Shown one piece after another: positions 41,472 to 49,639 of a stretch of DNA of 64,000 nt. The stretch covers positions 42,490 through 106,489 of the forward strand of contig JBFLKU010000010.1 in assembly GCA_040883315.1 (NCBI GenBank), read 5' to 3'. Position 1 is the stretch's first letter; each line of letters starts with the position of its first letter. Below the pieces are notes generated by a model that saw only the letters and a list, made by a program, of their open reading frames with translations, had not been told where the DNA came from and did no database searches. Source of the DNA: JAFGUF01 sp040883315 (lineage in GTDB: Bacteria; Bacillota; Clostridia; Christensenellales; UMGS416). The translations under genes and the position numbers were made by a program.

Positions 41472-44279
41472 CTATGCTCTCTTTTTTCGCCTGTTTTTCA
41501 GTGCGATTATGCCTATCATAGCGGCTGCCATCAGCCATATGGGCGGCTCTGCCATGCTAATAAAATTAGATTCTTCATCACTCAAATACTGCTTTTCAGA
41601 TGATAATATCTGCTTTTGTTTCTCCAGCAGTGCCTTCTCCTGTGCTTGTGTTTCCAGCACTATAAATGAAGAAAGCGGAGTCATCACATTGGCACTTATA
41701 CTGCCTCTTATTATTTCAAGGCTGGTGCTGTTCACATCAGTTTTTCTCAGCATCATGTTCATGTGTTTTGCCTGCATTGCACTTGCACTCAGCCATTTAT
41801 TTCCTGCGTATTCGTTCAGCTCGCCCTGCTCTATTTTGCTGTTTATGGCTATGCTGCCCTGCCCGTTGGCACTTAAATATCTTTTTTCGCCGTTTTCAAA
41901 TGTGTATTCTACCACAGGCTTCTGGTCAGATAGAATGGTATAGAATCCGCCGCGCATTCCGCCGCCCGTTATCAGCGAACGAGATACTACGGTGTTTTCT
42001 TTGCCAATAAAATATATAAACTCTGAGTCCGGAAATGCAAAAGCCATCTTATCATAGTCATCCAGTATCACCAGAGCTTCTGTTGTTCTGGTCAGTCCTA
42101 TTATCACAGGATATCTGTCCGATCCGCTGGTGTAGTTGTCATAGTATATCTGCTTAATCGCCCTGTCCATGTAGTATCCGCCTTCGGGCTTTTTGCTGTT
42201 CAGTATTTTGTCTATGTCCTCTTCATCATCTGCACGGTATATATTGTAGTTCACAAAATATATCTTCGCATCGCTTTCATCTATGCCGTTCACTTCCATA
42301 AACTCTTTTGCTTTTGCTATATATTTTTCTGCATTTGCTCCATTCTCCTTGGAGTAATCCACCAGAAAGTAAAACAGCGGCTCTCTGTATATCTGCTCTT
42401 TTTGCTCTTTTTCTGCTGCACTTATGTAGCAGGCATTGTCGCCTATTTGCAGCGTGTCTATTGTCTCTCCTGTGGTTTTCAGCTCTATCTCTATCTCATC
42501 TATCTGCACCACTTGAGGCTCTGTGTATACAAATTCTATTCCCGTCTTCCTAGTCTCGCCTATTTCAAATGGATACACTCTGAATGCTATTTCGTCATTG
42601 GATTCATAGCTTAATATTCCCGGGTCTCTCCTTGTCACAGTGGTAATCTGCTCATATATCCAGTTTGCCGCTCTTTTGTCCGCTATCAGCCCATGTTTTT
42701 TCTCTTCTCCAACATATAGGTAGTAGTCGCTGATGTAGCATCCGCTAGGCAGTATTATTTCGCCCACATATTCATTGCTGATTTTGCTTTCATTTTTTAT
42801 CTCCAGGTGCACCCATGCTCTGTAGACGCCCTTGCCTTCATCATACTCTGTCTCCACAGTATAGTCCGCTATAGCTGCGTCTGGATTTATGAATTTAGGT
42901 CTTTTTGAATATTTTTCTTCTTCCTGAAAAAACACCTGCTGAATAATGCTTATTTTCTCCGCCCCAAGTGTAGCTCCATCCAGCACTATATAATTATAAT
43001 AGCCGTCTATATATGGCGTGCCGATTCCAAAGAGATTATTTCTGCTGTCCCCTTGGATCTTCATTTTTTCAATCGTGCTCCTCAGCGACTTTTCATTTAT
43101 ATTTATTTCCGAAGTGTCATCAAATGGTCTTTCGTATATGTATTCCAGTGCTTGGTTTATGTTATGCTTGTCTGCATAAAATGATGCAGTCAGCACAGCA
43201 GGAATGGTAATGATGCCTGCTGCAAATATGACAGCAATCTTTATTATGCTTTCTTTTGCTTTGCCTAGGTTTTCCTTCAGATATATAAAATCGTCATACA
43301 GAGATTTTATCTGGATAATCATCAGCAAAATAGGGGCCAGCAGCAAAAGCCCTACGCCAAAGAATAAGACTGCTATCATCGAAAACGGCACATATGGCAT
43401 GAACACCACCGCAAAATAAAGCACATATACCAAAAATACGCTTTTTAGGAAAAATAAAATCACGCGAAAGCTAATATCCTTCATTTTTGGCAGCAGCAGT
43501 ATGATGCCATTAGCAGCGGCTATTATATAGAAATATATATTGGAGAAATCGCCCATAGCATTTTCTGCTACTTTATCATTGAGCAAAAGCCCGAGGGTAG
43601 GAAAAACCAGCCCGATTAATACAGTTGCCACTGTCCATTTTCTGCTCTTTCTTCTTGCTATGCCATATACAATCCTTATCAGAAAGAATATTAATAATAC
43701 TGTCACTACAACAAAAAATATGACTATAACGTAATCCCATAAGAAATCTGTAATACCTATATCGAACTCAAAATATAGATAATCAAACAAAGGAAAAAGC
43801 AAATATGTGCCTAGGGGTATTGCAATCGCCGCTATAATGTCTTTGTATATTTTGTGGCCCTCATCCGGCGTAAAGTGCACAACGCACACCAATATGGCGT
43901 ATATTATCCCCGGCATCATTGCAGTTAATGCCACCACTAATGGCTCAATTCCAAAAAACATCCACGTAGGAATACTCCAAGGGAAAATATATGTATTTAG
44001 GGCGATAAACAAATATAGATATACTATCTGCACAGCCAGCATCACTACGGCATGCCATTTGCCGATGCTTTTTTTGTTAATCACGCTGTATGCTGCGTAT
44101 GATGCAGCAGCCAATATCAATACAGCCGTTACTATTGCAAAAATCAGCCAATAGTTTTTTTGCTCCCCAGTCAGCTCTGTGCTAATAAAGTAGTACACTC
44201 TGCCAAACAAAATGCACATTATTATCTGGGGCAATGTGGCAATGGCAATCAGCCAATACGGTTTAAGTAAATTCTTCAT
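41472..44279 (-). CDS. MSEP-CTERM-type membrane protein, exosortase K substrate
   Basis: A 935-residue protein. About 12 transmembrane helices occupy residues 1-370 (opening MKNLLKPYWLIAIATLPQII), followed by a large extracytoplasmic region with VIT-like beta domain features (GEIILPSGCYISDYYLYVGEEKKHGL at about 525) and a region similar to von Willebrand-type/VIT proteins (about 640-760). The C-terminus is ISMAEPPIWLMAAAMIGIIAL followed by RRKKR: an M-x-E-P signature, a transmembrane helix and a basic cluster, as in MSEP-CTERM proteins. It overlaps the exosortase gene by 17 bases, as expected for a dedicated enzyme-substrate pair. The product is predicted to be processed at MAEP by the adjacent exosortase. 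Confidence 0.82.
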   Translation of the reverse strand: MKNLLKPYWLIAIATLPQIIMCILFGRVYYFISTELTGEQKNYWLIFAIVTAVLILAAASYAAYSVINKKSIGKWHAVVMLAVQIVYLYLFIALNTYIFPWSIPTWMFFGIEPLVVALTAMMPGIIYAILVCVVHFTPDEGHKIYKDIIAAIAIPLGTYLLFPLFDYLYFEFDIGITDFLWDYVIVIFFVVVTVLLIFFLIRIVYGIARRKSRKWTVATVLIGLVFPTLGLLLNDKVAENAMGDFSNIYFYIIAAANGIILLLPKMKDISFRVILFFLKSVFLVYVLYFAVVFMPYVPFSMIAVLFFGVGLLLLAPILLMIIQIKSLYDDFIYLKENLGKAKESIIKIAVIFAAGIITIPAVLTASFYADKHNINQALEYIYERPFDDTSEININEKSLRSTIEKMKIQGDSRNNLFGIGTPYIDGYYNYIVLDGATLGAEKISIIQQVFFQEEEKYSKRPKFINPDAAIADYTVETEYDEGKGVYRAWVHLEIKNESKISNEYVGEIILPSGCYISDYYLYVGEEKKHGLIADKRAANWIYEQITTVTRRDPGILSYESNDEIAFRVYPFEIGETRKTGIEFVYTEPQVVQIDEIEIELKTTGETIDTLQIGDNACYISAAEKEQKEQIYREPLFYFLVDYSKENGANAEKYIAKAKEFMEVNGIDESDAKIYFVNYNIYRADDEEDIDKILNSKKPEGGYYMDRAIKQIYYDNYTSGSDRYPVIIGLTRTTEALVILDDYDKMAFAFPDSEFIYFIGKENTVVSRSLITGGGMRGGFYTILSDQKPVVEYTFENGEKRYLSANGQGSIAINSKIEQGELNEYAGNKWLSASAMQAKHMNMMLRKTDVNSTSLEIIRGSISANVMTPLSSFIVLETQAQEKALLEKQKQILSSEKQYLSDEESNFISMAEPPIWLMAAAMIGIIALKNRRKKRA

Positions 44280-44835
44280 TCCTCTTCCTCACCTTTTTTA
44301 TTATTATGGAAAACAAAAAGTTAAACAATATTAAAAACCCTACAAATGTAAAGATGCCCGTAATCAAGTGCACTGTTTCCTTGCTAAAGGAATTATACAG
44401 CCAGCTCATATCCAGCATCTTGATGGATAGTATTATCCTGCTGGAATTTGCCAGAATGGTCATTAAATACGCTGCCGGGAAAATGACAGCGAAATATATT
44501 ATTTTGCTCTTTGTGCTTTTGAAATAATGTATATACGAAAATGCAAGCATCAGCAATACTATAATCATATAGTTGATTCCTGCACAGCTTTTTCCTATGG
44601 TTATGCCCAGCTGATGGCTCACATAGCCCAGCTTGCTATCGTAGAAAAAGTCTGTATTGTAAAATAGAGCCACTAAATTCGATGCTGTCTTTATCATGAA
44701 TATCAGCTGGTCGTTGCCTGCTATATCGTAAAATATTTTCAATGCAGCTCCGATGGCTGCTGCTCCTGCATAAAAGATGAAATTGGTGATATTAAATGTT
44801 TTTTCTCTAGGCTTTATTTGTGCTTTTGCTGTCAT
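44263..44835 (-). CDS. xrtK: Exosortase K-like transpeptidase
   Basis: A 190-residue integral membrane protein with the exosortase/archaeosortase layout: catalytic Cys84 in GKSCAGINYM, Arg133 in NSSRIILS and His156 in TVHLITGIF, each at or near a membrane helix (about 15-33, 86-104, 110-130, 158-180). Members of the family cleave a C-terminal tripartite signal (short motif, TM helix, basic tail) and attach the protein to a membrane or surface acceptor. Its only evident partner is the downstream MSEP-CTERM-type gene, which it overlaps. Promoter TTGACA-17-TGTAAT at 44896-44924 drives the pair. Confidence 0.83.
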   Translation of the reverse strand: MTAKAQIKPREKTFNITNFIFYAGAAAIGAALKIFYDIAGNDQLIFMIKTASNLVALFYNTDFFYDSKLGYVSHQLGITIGKSCAGINYMIIVLLMLAFSYIHYFKSTKSKIIYFAVIFPAAYLMTILANSSRIILSIKMLDMSWLYNSFSKETVHLITGIFTFVGFLILFNFLFSIIIKKVRKRNEEFT

Positions 44836-44895
44836 AAATATTCCTCTCGAAAACTAAATCTGCCGTAATTGTCTTTTTTTTCGTTATTTATTTGT

Positions 44896-44924
44896 ATTAC
44901 ATCATAGTTACGCAAATATGTCAA
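44896..44924 (-). promoter_or_regulatory. Promoter of the exosortase operon
   Basis: On the minus strand: consensus TTGACA, 17-base spacer, TGTAAT, about 60 bases before the exosortase ATG. Confidence 0.75.
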
Positions 44925-45013
44925 GTGTTTTAAGTTGTTATTGTTAATCAATAATTTATACTTGTTTATCGAGGTGCATCATAATTCTATGTAAAACAGC
45001 CTAAAATTCGCTA

Positions 45014-45042
45014 TTGCCATTTAGGTGGGCATATAGTATCAT
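45014..45042 (+). promoter_or_regulatory. Promoter of the aminotransferase gene
   Basis: TTGCCA, 17-base spacer, TATCAT, followed by a GGGGG-type site before the ATG at 45087. Confidence 0.55.
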
Positions 45043-45086
45043 GTACTAATATTTTACTTGAATAAAAATACATAGGGGGAAATATT

Positions 45087-46262
45087 ATGAGATTCGCAGA
45101 CAGAATGTACACCACGGGCAAATCCTTTATTCGGGAGATACTGAAAGCAACGGTAAATCCGGAGATTATATCCTTTGCCGGCGGTCTGCCAAATCCTGTT
45201 TCCTTCCCAGTGGATGAAATAAAAAAAGCCTGCAGCAATGTGCTGGAAAATGACGGAGCCGCTGCCCTGCAGTATAGCACCACCGAGGGATATCTGCCCT
45301 TGCGCGAATACATCGCCGCACGGTACAAAGCACGCCACGGCATAGATGCAGACCCCAGTCGCATTCTAATAACCACCGGCTCTCAGCAGGCTATCGACCT
45401 GCTATCCAAGGTGTTTGTAAACCAAGGCGATGACATAATAATTGAAAAGCCCGGCTATCTGGGAGCTATACAAAGCTTTTCAGTTTTTCAGCCCAATTTC
45501 GTCACTGTGCCCCTGAAAGAAAACGGGGTGGACACGGACGCACTGCAAAAGGCTGTGGAGAATACAAACGCTTCTCTTTTCTATGCGGTGCCTAATTTCC
45601 AAAATCCATCCGGCAAAACATATTCCAAGGAAACCCGCGAAAAAGTAGCAGAGATACTAAAAGATACGGATATCATTTTCGTGGAGGACGACCCATACGG
45701 CGAGCTGCGCTTTATAGGCGAAGACCTGCCGACCATGGCATGCTACATTCCGGAGCAGACCATACTGCTAGGCTCATTTTCCAAAATTATTTCCCCGTCT
45801 ATGAGGCTGGGCTGGATATACGCACCAAGCGACGAGATATATGACAAGCTGGTTGTTGCAAAGCAGGCATCAGACCTGCACACCAATTTCTTTGCTCAAA
45901 AAGTGGTGCACGATTATCTGGCAAATAACGCGTTGGACGAGCACATAGCAAAAATAAAGGCACTGTACAAATCACAGCGCCAGTGCATGGTGGAATCTAT
46001 TGAAAAATATTTCCCCGAAAATGTATCCTACACCACGCCGGAGGGCGGCATGTTCATCTGGGTCACTTTGCCCGATGGCATGTCCTCTATGAAGCTTTTC
46101 GACATAGCCATTGCCAAAAATGTGGCTTTCGTGCCCGGTGTGCCATTCTATGTGGGCGAAGACGACGCCAATACATTCCGCCTGAACTACACAAATTCCG
46201 ACAACGAGAAAATCGTAGAGGGCATCAAAAGGCTAGGTACTGCTATAAAAGAGCTTGGGTGA
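45087..46262 (+). CDS. PLP-dependent aminotransferase (class I, 2-aminoadipate-type)
   Basis: A 391-residue fold-type I aminotransferase. FAGGLPNPVSFP at the N-terminus, TTGSQQAIDLLSKVF (phosphate-cup region, about 92-106), VEDDPYGELRF (about 192), SFSKI with the Schiff-base lysine (about 231-235), and RLGWIYAP (about 240). It resembles the multi-substrate 2-aminoadipate/aromatic transaminase group that shares ancestry with MocR regulators but lacks the HTH domain. The reaction exchanges an amino group between an amino acid and 2-oxoglutarate; exact substrate unknown. Monocistronic; divergent from the exosortase operon. Confidence 0.88.
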   Translation: MRFADRMYTTGKSFIREILKATVNPEIISFAGGLPNPVSFPVDEIKKACSNVLENDGAAALQYSTTEGYLPLREYIAARYKARHGIDADPSRILITTGSQQAIDLLSKVFVNQGDDIIIEKPGYLGAIQSFSVFQPNFVTVPLKENGVDTDALQKAVENTNASLFYAVPNFQNPSGKTYSKETREKVAEILKDTDIIFVEDDPYGELRFIGEDLPTMACYIPEQTILLGSFSKIISPSMRLGWIYAPSDEIYDKLVVAKQASDLHTNFFAQKVVHDYLANNALDEHIAKIKALYKSQRQCMVESIEKYFPENVSYTTPEGGMFIWVTLPDGMSSMKLFDIAIAKNVAFVPGVPFYVGEDDANTFRLNYTNSDNEKIVEGIKRLGTAIKELG

Positions 46263-46272
46263 GGAGGGTTGC

Positions 46273-46433
46273 TGGGGCGCTGCCCCATACCCCGCATAAG
46301 GGACTAGTACCTTATGTATCCTGGTTTTGTTATTCAATTTTTCCCTTTATTTCTTAATGAAAAACATCTTGCAAATTACAGCTTGGCTCCCCTTGAGGGG
46401 AGCTGGCGAGCTTTAGCTCGGCTGAAGGGTGCT
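46273..46433 (+). repeat. Composite repeat: family A copy 4 followed by family B copy
   Basis: 46273-46322: TGGGGCGCTGCCCCA, then CATAAGGGactagtaCCTTATG (imperfect), then TATCC. 46383-46433: TTGGCTCCCCTTGAGGGGAG, GCGAGCTTTAGCTCG, GCTGAAGGGTG. Sits in a 290-base gap between the aminotransferase and the M28 peptidase. Confidence 0.82.
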
Positions 46434-46554
46434 AACAAATTTCATCTCACTATCATTAACTCGCTTTAATATTAAATATAAACAAAAATCTCCTCCATCT
46501 CCCTATTGCCAACCCACCCAAAATTATATATTATATTAAAAAGGGAGGGAGCAT

Positions 46555-47757
46555 ATGAGCACAATTAAAAACATAACAGAAAAAGTATTTGAAGCTACAC
46601 AAAAGCTGATAGACAAACACGGGCCCAGAGAGCCGGGCAGTGCGTCGTGCCTTGGCTGCGCCGACGACATCTGCGAGGATATGAAGAGCTTTGCAGACCA
46701 TGCAGCTACGCAGGATTTCGGCGTGCACACAGGTGCATTTTTGGGCTGGATACGCATGCTGGTGGTTTTCTACGCCGCTGCCATCGCCATGCTGTGGCTG
46801 CGTCTTCCGCTGTTTGCTGGGCTGCTTTTGGCACTCGGCATTGTCATTATGGTTTTTCAGTTTTTCCTATACAAGCACTTTATAGATTTTCTATTTGCCA
46901 AAAAAACAGGCAGAAATGTGATGGGAATAGTAGAGCCAGCAGGCGAAGTGAAGCAGCAGATCATCATATCCGGTCACCACGACAGTGCAAAGATTTTCAA
47001 TTTCTTCATCCATCAGCCAAAGCTATACGCTCTGCGTGTGATGGGCGGAATAGGCTCGCTGGTGGCGGTCTGCATTCTCAGCATAATAGCCGCCGTCATA
47101 GGTGCCCCATGGGCATCCATCGCCGTTGCTGTCTTGGCTAGCATATGTGCACTGATAGTATTTCAGCTGTGGTTTTTTGCATCCAGCCAGTCCACGCCCG
47201 GTGCTGGGGACAATTTGATCGCATCCACCATGGCCGTGGAGGCGCTACGCAAAATCAGTGCCGATAAAAAATCCGGCAGCCCTCTTCAGCACACCCGAGT
47301 GATGGCTGTCAGCTTCGATGCCGAGGAGGAAGGGCTGCGTGGTGCTCATGCATTCGCCAAGGCAAACAAAGAAATGCTGCAATCCGTGCGCACCTATCTT
47401 TTCAATATCGACTGCCCATATTATCTGAAGGATTTGTTTTTCCTCACCAGCGACATCAACGACAGCGTAAAGATGTCTGCAGAGTTTGCTGGGGAATGTG
47501 CCAATGCCGCAAGGGATTTGGGCTACCAAGCCAAAACCCAGCCTATTGCCTTTTTAACAGGCGGCACAGACGCAGGCGAGCTGGCAAAGCTAGGGGTTCA
47601 CGCCACCACATTGATGGCTATGCCATGGGATAATACCGAGCGTGCCTCCGTGTACCATACGCCAAATGACACATGCGATGCAGTGGAAAAGCAGGCTGTT
47701 CAGGCAGCACTGGAGATATTTTTTGCAGTGGTAAAGAAAAAGGATGAGGCTATATAA
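46555..47757 (+). CDS. Membrane-embedded M28-family zinc peptidase
   Basis: A 400-residue aminopeptidase-like enzyme with all M28 ligands: HHD (ISGHHDSAK, about 140-148), D in PGAGDN (about 219), EE in DAEEEG (catalytic Glu, about 262), D in NIDCP (about 282) and H in VYHTPNDT (about 363). Between the first and second ligands sit two transmembrane helices (about 165-215), and two more precede the core (about 60-105), so the catalytic domain would be split by a membrane hairpin. The N-terminus has a Cys-containing segment (GSASCLGCADDICEDM). AGGGAGG precedes the ATG. Substrate unknown. Terminator downstream. Confidence 0.85.
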   Translation: MSTIKNITEKVFEATQKLIDKHGPREPGSASCLGCADDICEDMKSFADHAATQDFGVHTGAFLGWIRMLVVFYAAAIAMLWLRLPLFAGLLLALGIVIMVFQFFLYKHFIDFLFAKKTGRNVMGIVEPAGEVKQQIIISGHHDSAKIFNFFIHQPKLYALRVMGGIGSLVAVCILSIIAAVIGAPWASIAVAVLASICALIVFQLWFFASSQSTPGAGDNLIASTMAVEALRKISADKKSGSPLQHTRVMAVSFDAEEEGLRGAHAFAKANKEMLQSVRTYLFNIDCPYYLKDLFFLTSDINDSVKMSAEFAGECANAARDLGYQAKTQPIAFLTGGTDAGELAKLGVHATTLMAMPWDNTERASVYHTPNDTCDAVEKQAVQAALEIFFAVVKKKDEAI

Positions 47758-47793
47758 TTTGAGTTTTTATTTGCGATAGCAGAATATAATATT

Positions 47794-47820
47794 AATGCCA
47801 TTCTTTTGAATGGCATTTTT
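47794..47820 (+). terminator. Rho-independent terminator
   Basis: AATGCCATTC / GAATGGCATT stem with loop TTTT and T run, ending the M28 peptidase gene. Confidence 0.88.
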
Positions 47821-47860
47821 GTATTGTTTTTTTAATATTTCGTCAGCACAGCAAAGGCGT

Positions 47861-47916
47861 GTCAACACATTGCTCTTGTTATGTTTCTTCAAAACATTAC
47901 TGCCGCAATGTGTATC
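47861..47916. repeat. Inverted-repeat element, family C copy 2
   Basis: GTCAACACATTGC ... GCAATGTGTATC; same terminal 9-base stem as 18837-18896 with a different internal loop. Confidence 0.75.
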
Positions 47917-47966
47917 CGATAATTGTTATTTAAAGATAATTGTTTTAATATTACATAATCGAAAGA

Positions 47967-49322
47967 TTATGTAATATCCCTCACCCATCTCATGCCCTTA
48001 TATCGAATAAAGGTGACTATGACACGGGATACAGATTCCATCCTAGCCAGCACAAATACCCATACTATCGGCAGATGCCATATAAATGCCCCTGCCGCTG
48101 CCAATGGCAGACCCACCAGCCAAAGCGCGCCCACATCCACTATAGTGCAGAATTTTGTGTCGCCGCCGGCTCGCAGTATGCCAATGAATATAGTAAATGC
48201 AATGCAGTTGATGGGCAGAAGCCCCAGCATGGCGTATAGCACTTGGTTGCACATCTCCAGTACTTCCGGGGACACATTGTATAGCCCCAGTATCAGTCCA
48301 CGAAGAGAAAATACAATTATAGCAATAATCAATCCCATCACAAAAGCAGTGGGTATGCCTCTTTTTGCGTCTCTCTTTGCCCTCTCGAAATCCCGTGCTC
48401 CTAGGCTATTGCCTATCATTATGCCAAGAGCCTGCCCTATTCCCAGAGCTATTACAAAGGATATATTAAATAACACAAAGCTGATGTTCATCGCGGTCAG
48501 CACGTCTGTGCTCATGCGTGCGTATATTACGGTGTATATGGTGGTGCCTATTGCCCAAAATCCTTCGTTTAGAAGCACCAGCGATATCTTGCCTATTATC
48601 TTCTTTATAAATGAAAATGGAATAGTAAACAGCTGCTTAAATCTAGCGGCTATTTCCATGTCCTTGCCGTATACTACTAATATTAAAATGCATGCCTCTA
48701 TAGTTCTGGCTATGGTGGTGGCGATGGCTGCTCCCTGCACACCCAGCTGCGGCATGCCCAAATTGCCGAATATCAATCCGTAGTTCAAAACTGTATTCAG
48801 CCACAGTGCTATAGTGCTGGCAAGCAGCGGTATGCGTACATTGCCTGTAGCACGAAGTGCAGACACCAATACCATAGTGACGGCAAATGGCAGATAGGAT
48901 ATGGCAGCTATCTGCAGGTATGCACTGCCCAGCTCTATTACCATTGGATCCGCTGAATATATCCCTATTACGAATTTGGGAAATACCGTACCGGCAGTCG
49001 TGAAAAACACGGCTATAATCATGGACAATATCAATGAAAAGCCCATGGTCATGTGTATGCTGGGAATGTCCTTTTTGCCCCAGAACTGTGCCATGAATAT
49101 GCTGGCTCCGCCTGTGATGCCCACCATAAATAAATTGGTGAGAAAGAAAATCTGGTTACCCAGCCCCACACCGGATATGCTTGCCTCGCCCAGTTTTCCA
49201 ATCATCACATTGTCCACTAGGTTCAGGCAGTTTATAATCAGGTATTGCAAAATTAACGGCAGCGCAAATTTAAAAAGCCTGCCGTAAAAATTGTCGTGTT
49301 TATTTTTAATCTGCATGTCCAT
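47967..49322 (-). CDS. MATE-family multidrug/metabolite exporter
   Basis: A 451-residue protein with 12 transmembrane helices in two pseudo-symmetric halves. N-terminal signature FALPLILQYLIINCLNLVDNVMIGKLGEASISGVGLGNQ and the second-half NGS/'GGDTKFCTIVDVGALW' segment are typical of MATE (NorM/DinF-type) exporters that use Na+ or H+ gradients. No usable ribosome binding site is evident near the ATG at 49322 (alternative 49316), and a TATAAT box lies about 10 bases upstream, so the message may be leaderless. Downstream of the small gene at 49372-49578. Confidence 0.9.
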   Translation of the reverse strand: MDMQIKNKHDNFYGRLFKFALPLILQYLIINCLNLVDNVMIGKLGEASISGVGLGNQIFFLTNLFMVGITGGASIFMAQFWGKKDIPSIHMTMGFSLILSMIIAVFFTTAGTVFPKFVIGIYSADPMVIELGSAYLQIAAISYLPFAVTMVLVSALRATGNVRIPLLASTIALWLNTVLNYGLIFGNLGMPQLGVQGAAIATTIARTIEACILILVVYGKDMEIAARFKQLFTIPFSFIKKIIGKISLVLLNEGFWAIGTTIYTVIYARMSTDVLTAMNISFVLFNISFVIALGIGQALGIMIGNSLGARDFERAKRDAKRGIPTAFVMGLIIAIIVFSLRGLILGLYNVSPEVLEMCNQVLYAMLGLLPINCIAFTIFIGILRAGGDTKFCTIVDVGALWLVGLPLAAAGAFIWHLPIVWVFVLARMESVSRVIVTFIRYKGMRWVRDIT

Positions 49323-49371
49323 ATTCTAGGTATTATATCATAAAAATATGGAAATGAAAGATAATTTATTT

Positions 49372-49578
49372 TTAGCTCACCACAACAGTTCCTGTCACTA
49401 TTAGTATTCCATAAACCAGCAGAAAAATGCCAATAATAGTATATAATACTTTTGCTCCGCCCACTCCGATTAGCTTCACCATTCTTTGTGCTCTTGCTGT
49501 GTTCATTCCCAGATTAAATATCACAACCCCCACAATAGTGAAAAGTGCCGCAGCAATAAAAAACCAACCTAAAAACAT
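49372..49578 (-). CDS. Small two-TM protein, Imm17-like
   Basis: A 68-residue protein with two transmembrane helices (about 3-23, LGWFFIAAALFTIVGVVIF, and 46-66, LYTIIGIFLLVYGILIV). The pattern LGWFF ... GGAKVLYTIIGIFLLVYGI resembles the Imm17 family of small membrane proteins, sometimes immunity proteins in toxin clusters, but no toxin gene adjoins it. A GGAGGATT-type site precedes the ATG. Function unknown. Confidence 0.55.
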   Translation of the reverse strand: MFLGWFFIAAALFTIVGVVIFNLGMNTARAQRMVKLIGVGGAKVLYTIIGIFLLVYGILIVTGTVVVS

Positions 49579-49639
49579 ACAGTATAATCCTCCTTATTTT
49601 TTTAGTATTATAACATATATTTACAGCTCGGCAATGTGT

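Noticed and set aside
45011..45376. Minus-strand frame opposite the aminotransferase start
   Set aside because: Overlaps the well-supported aminotransferase coding region and lacks any motif or ribosome binding site.
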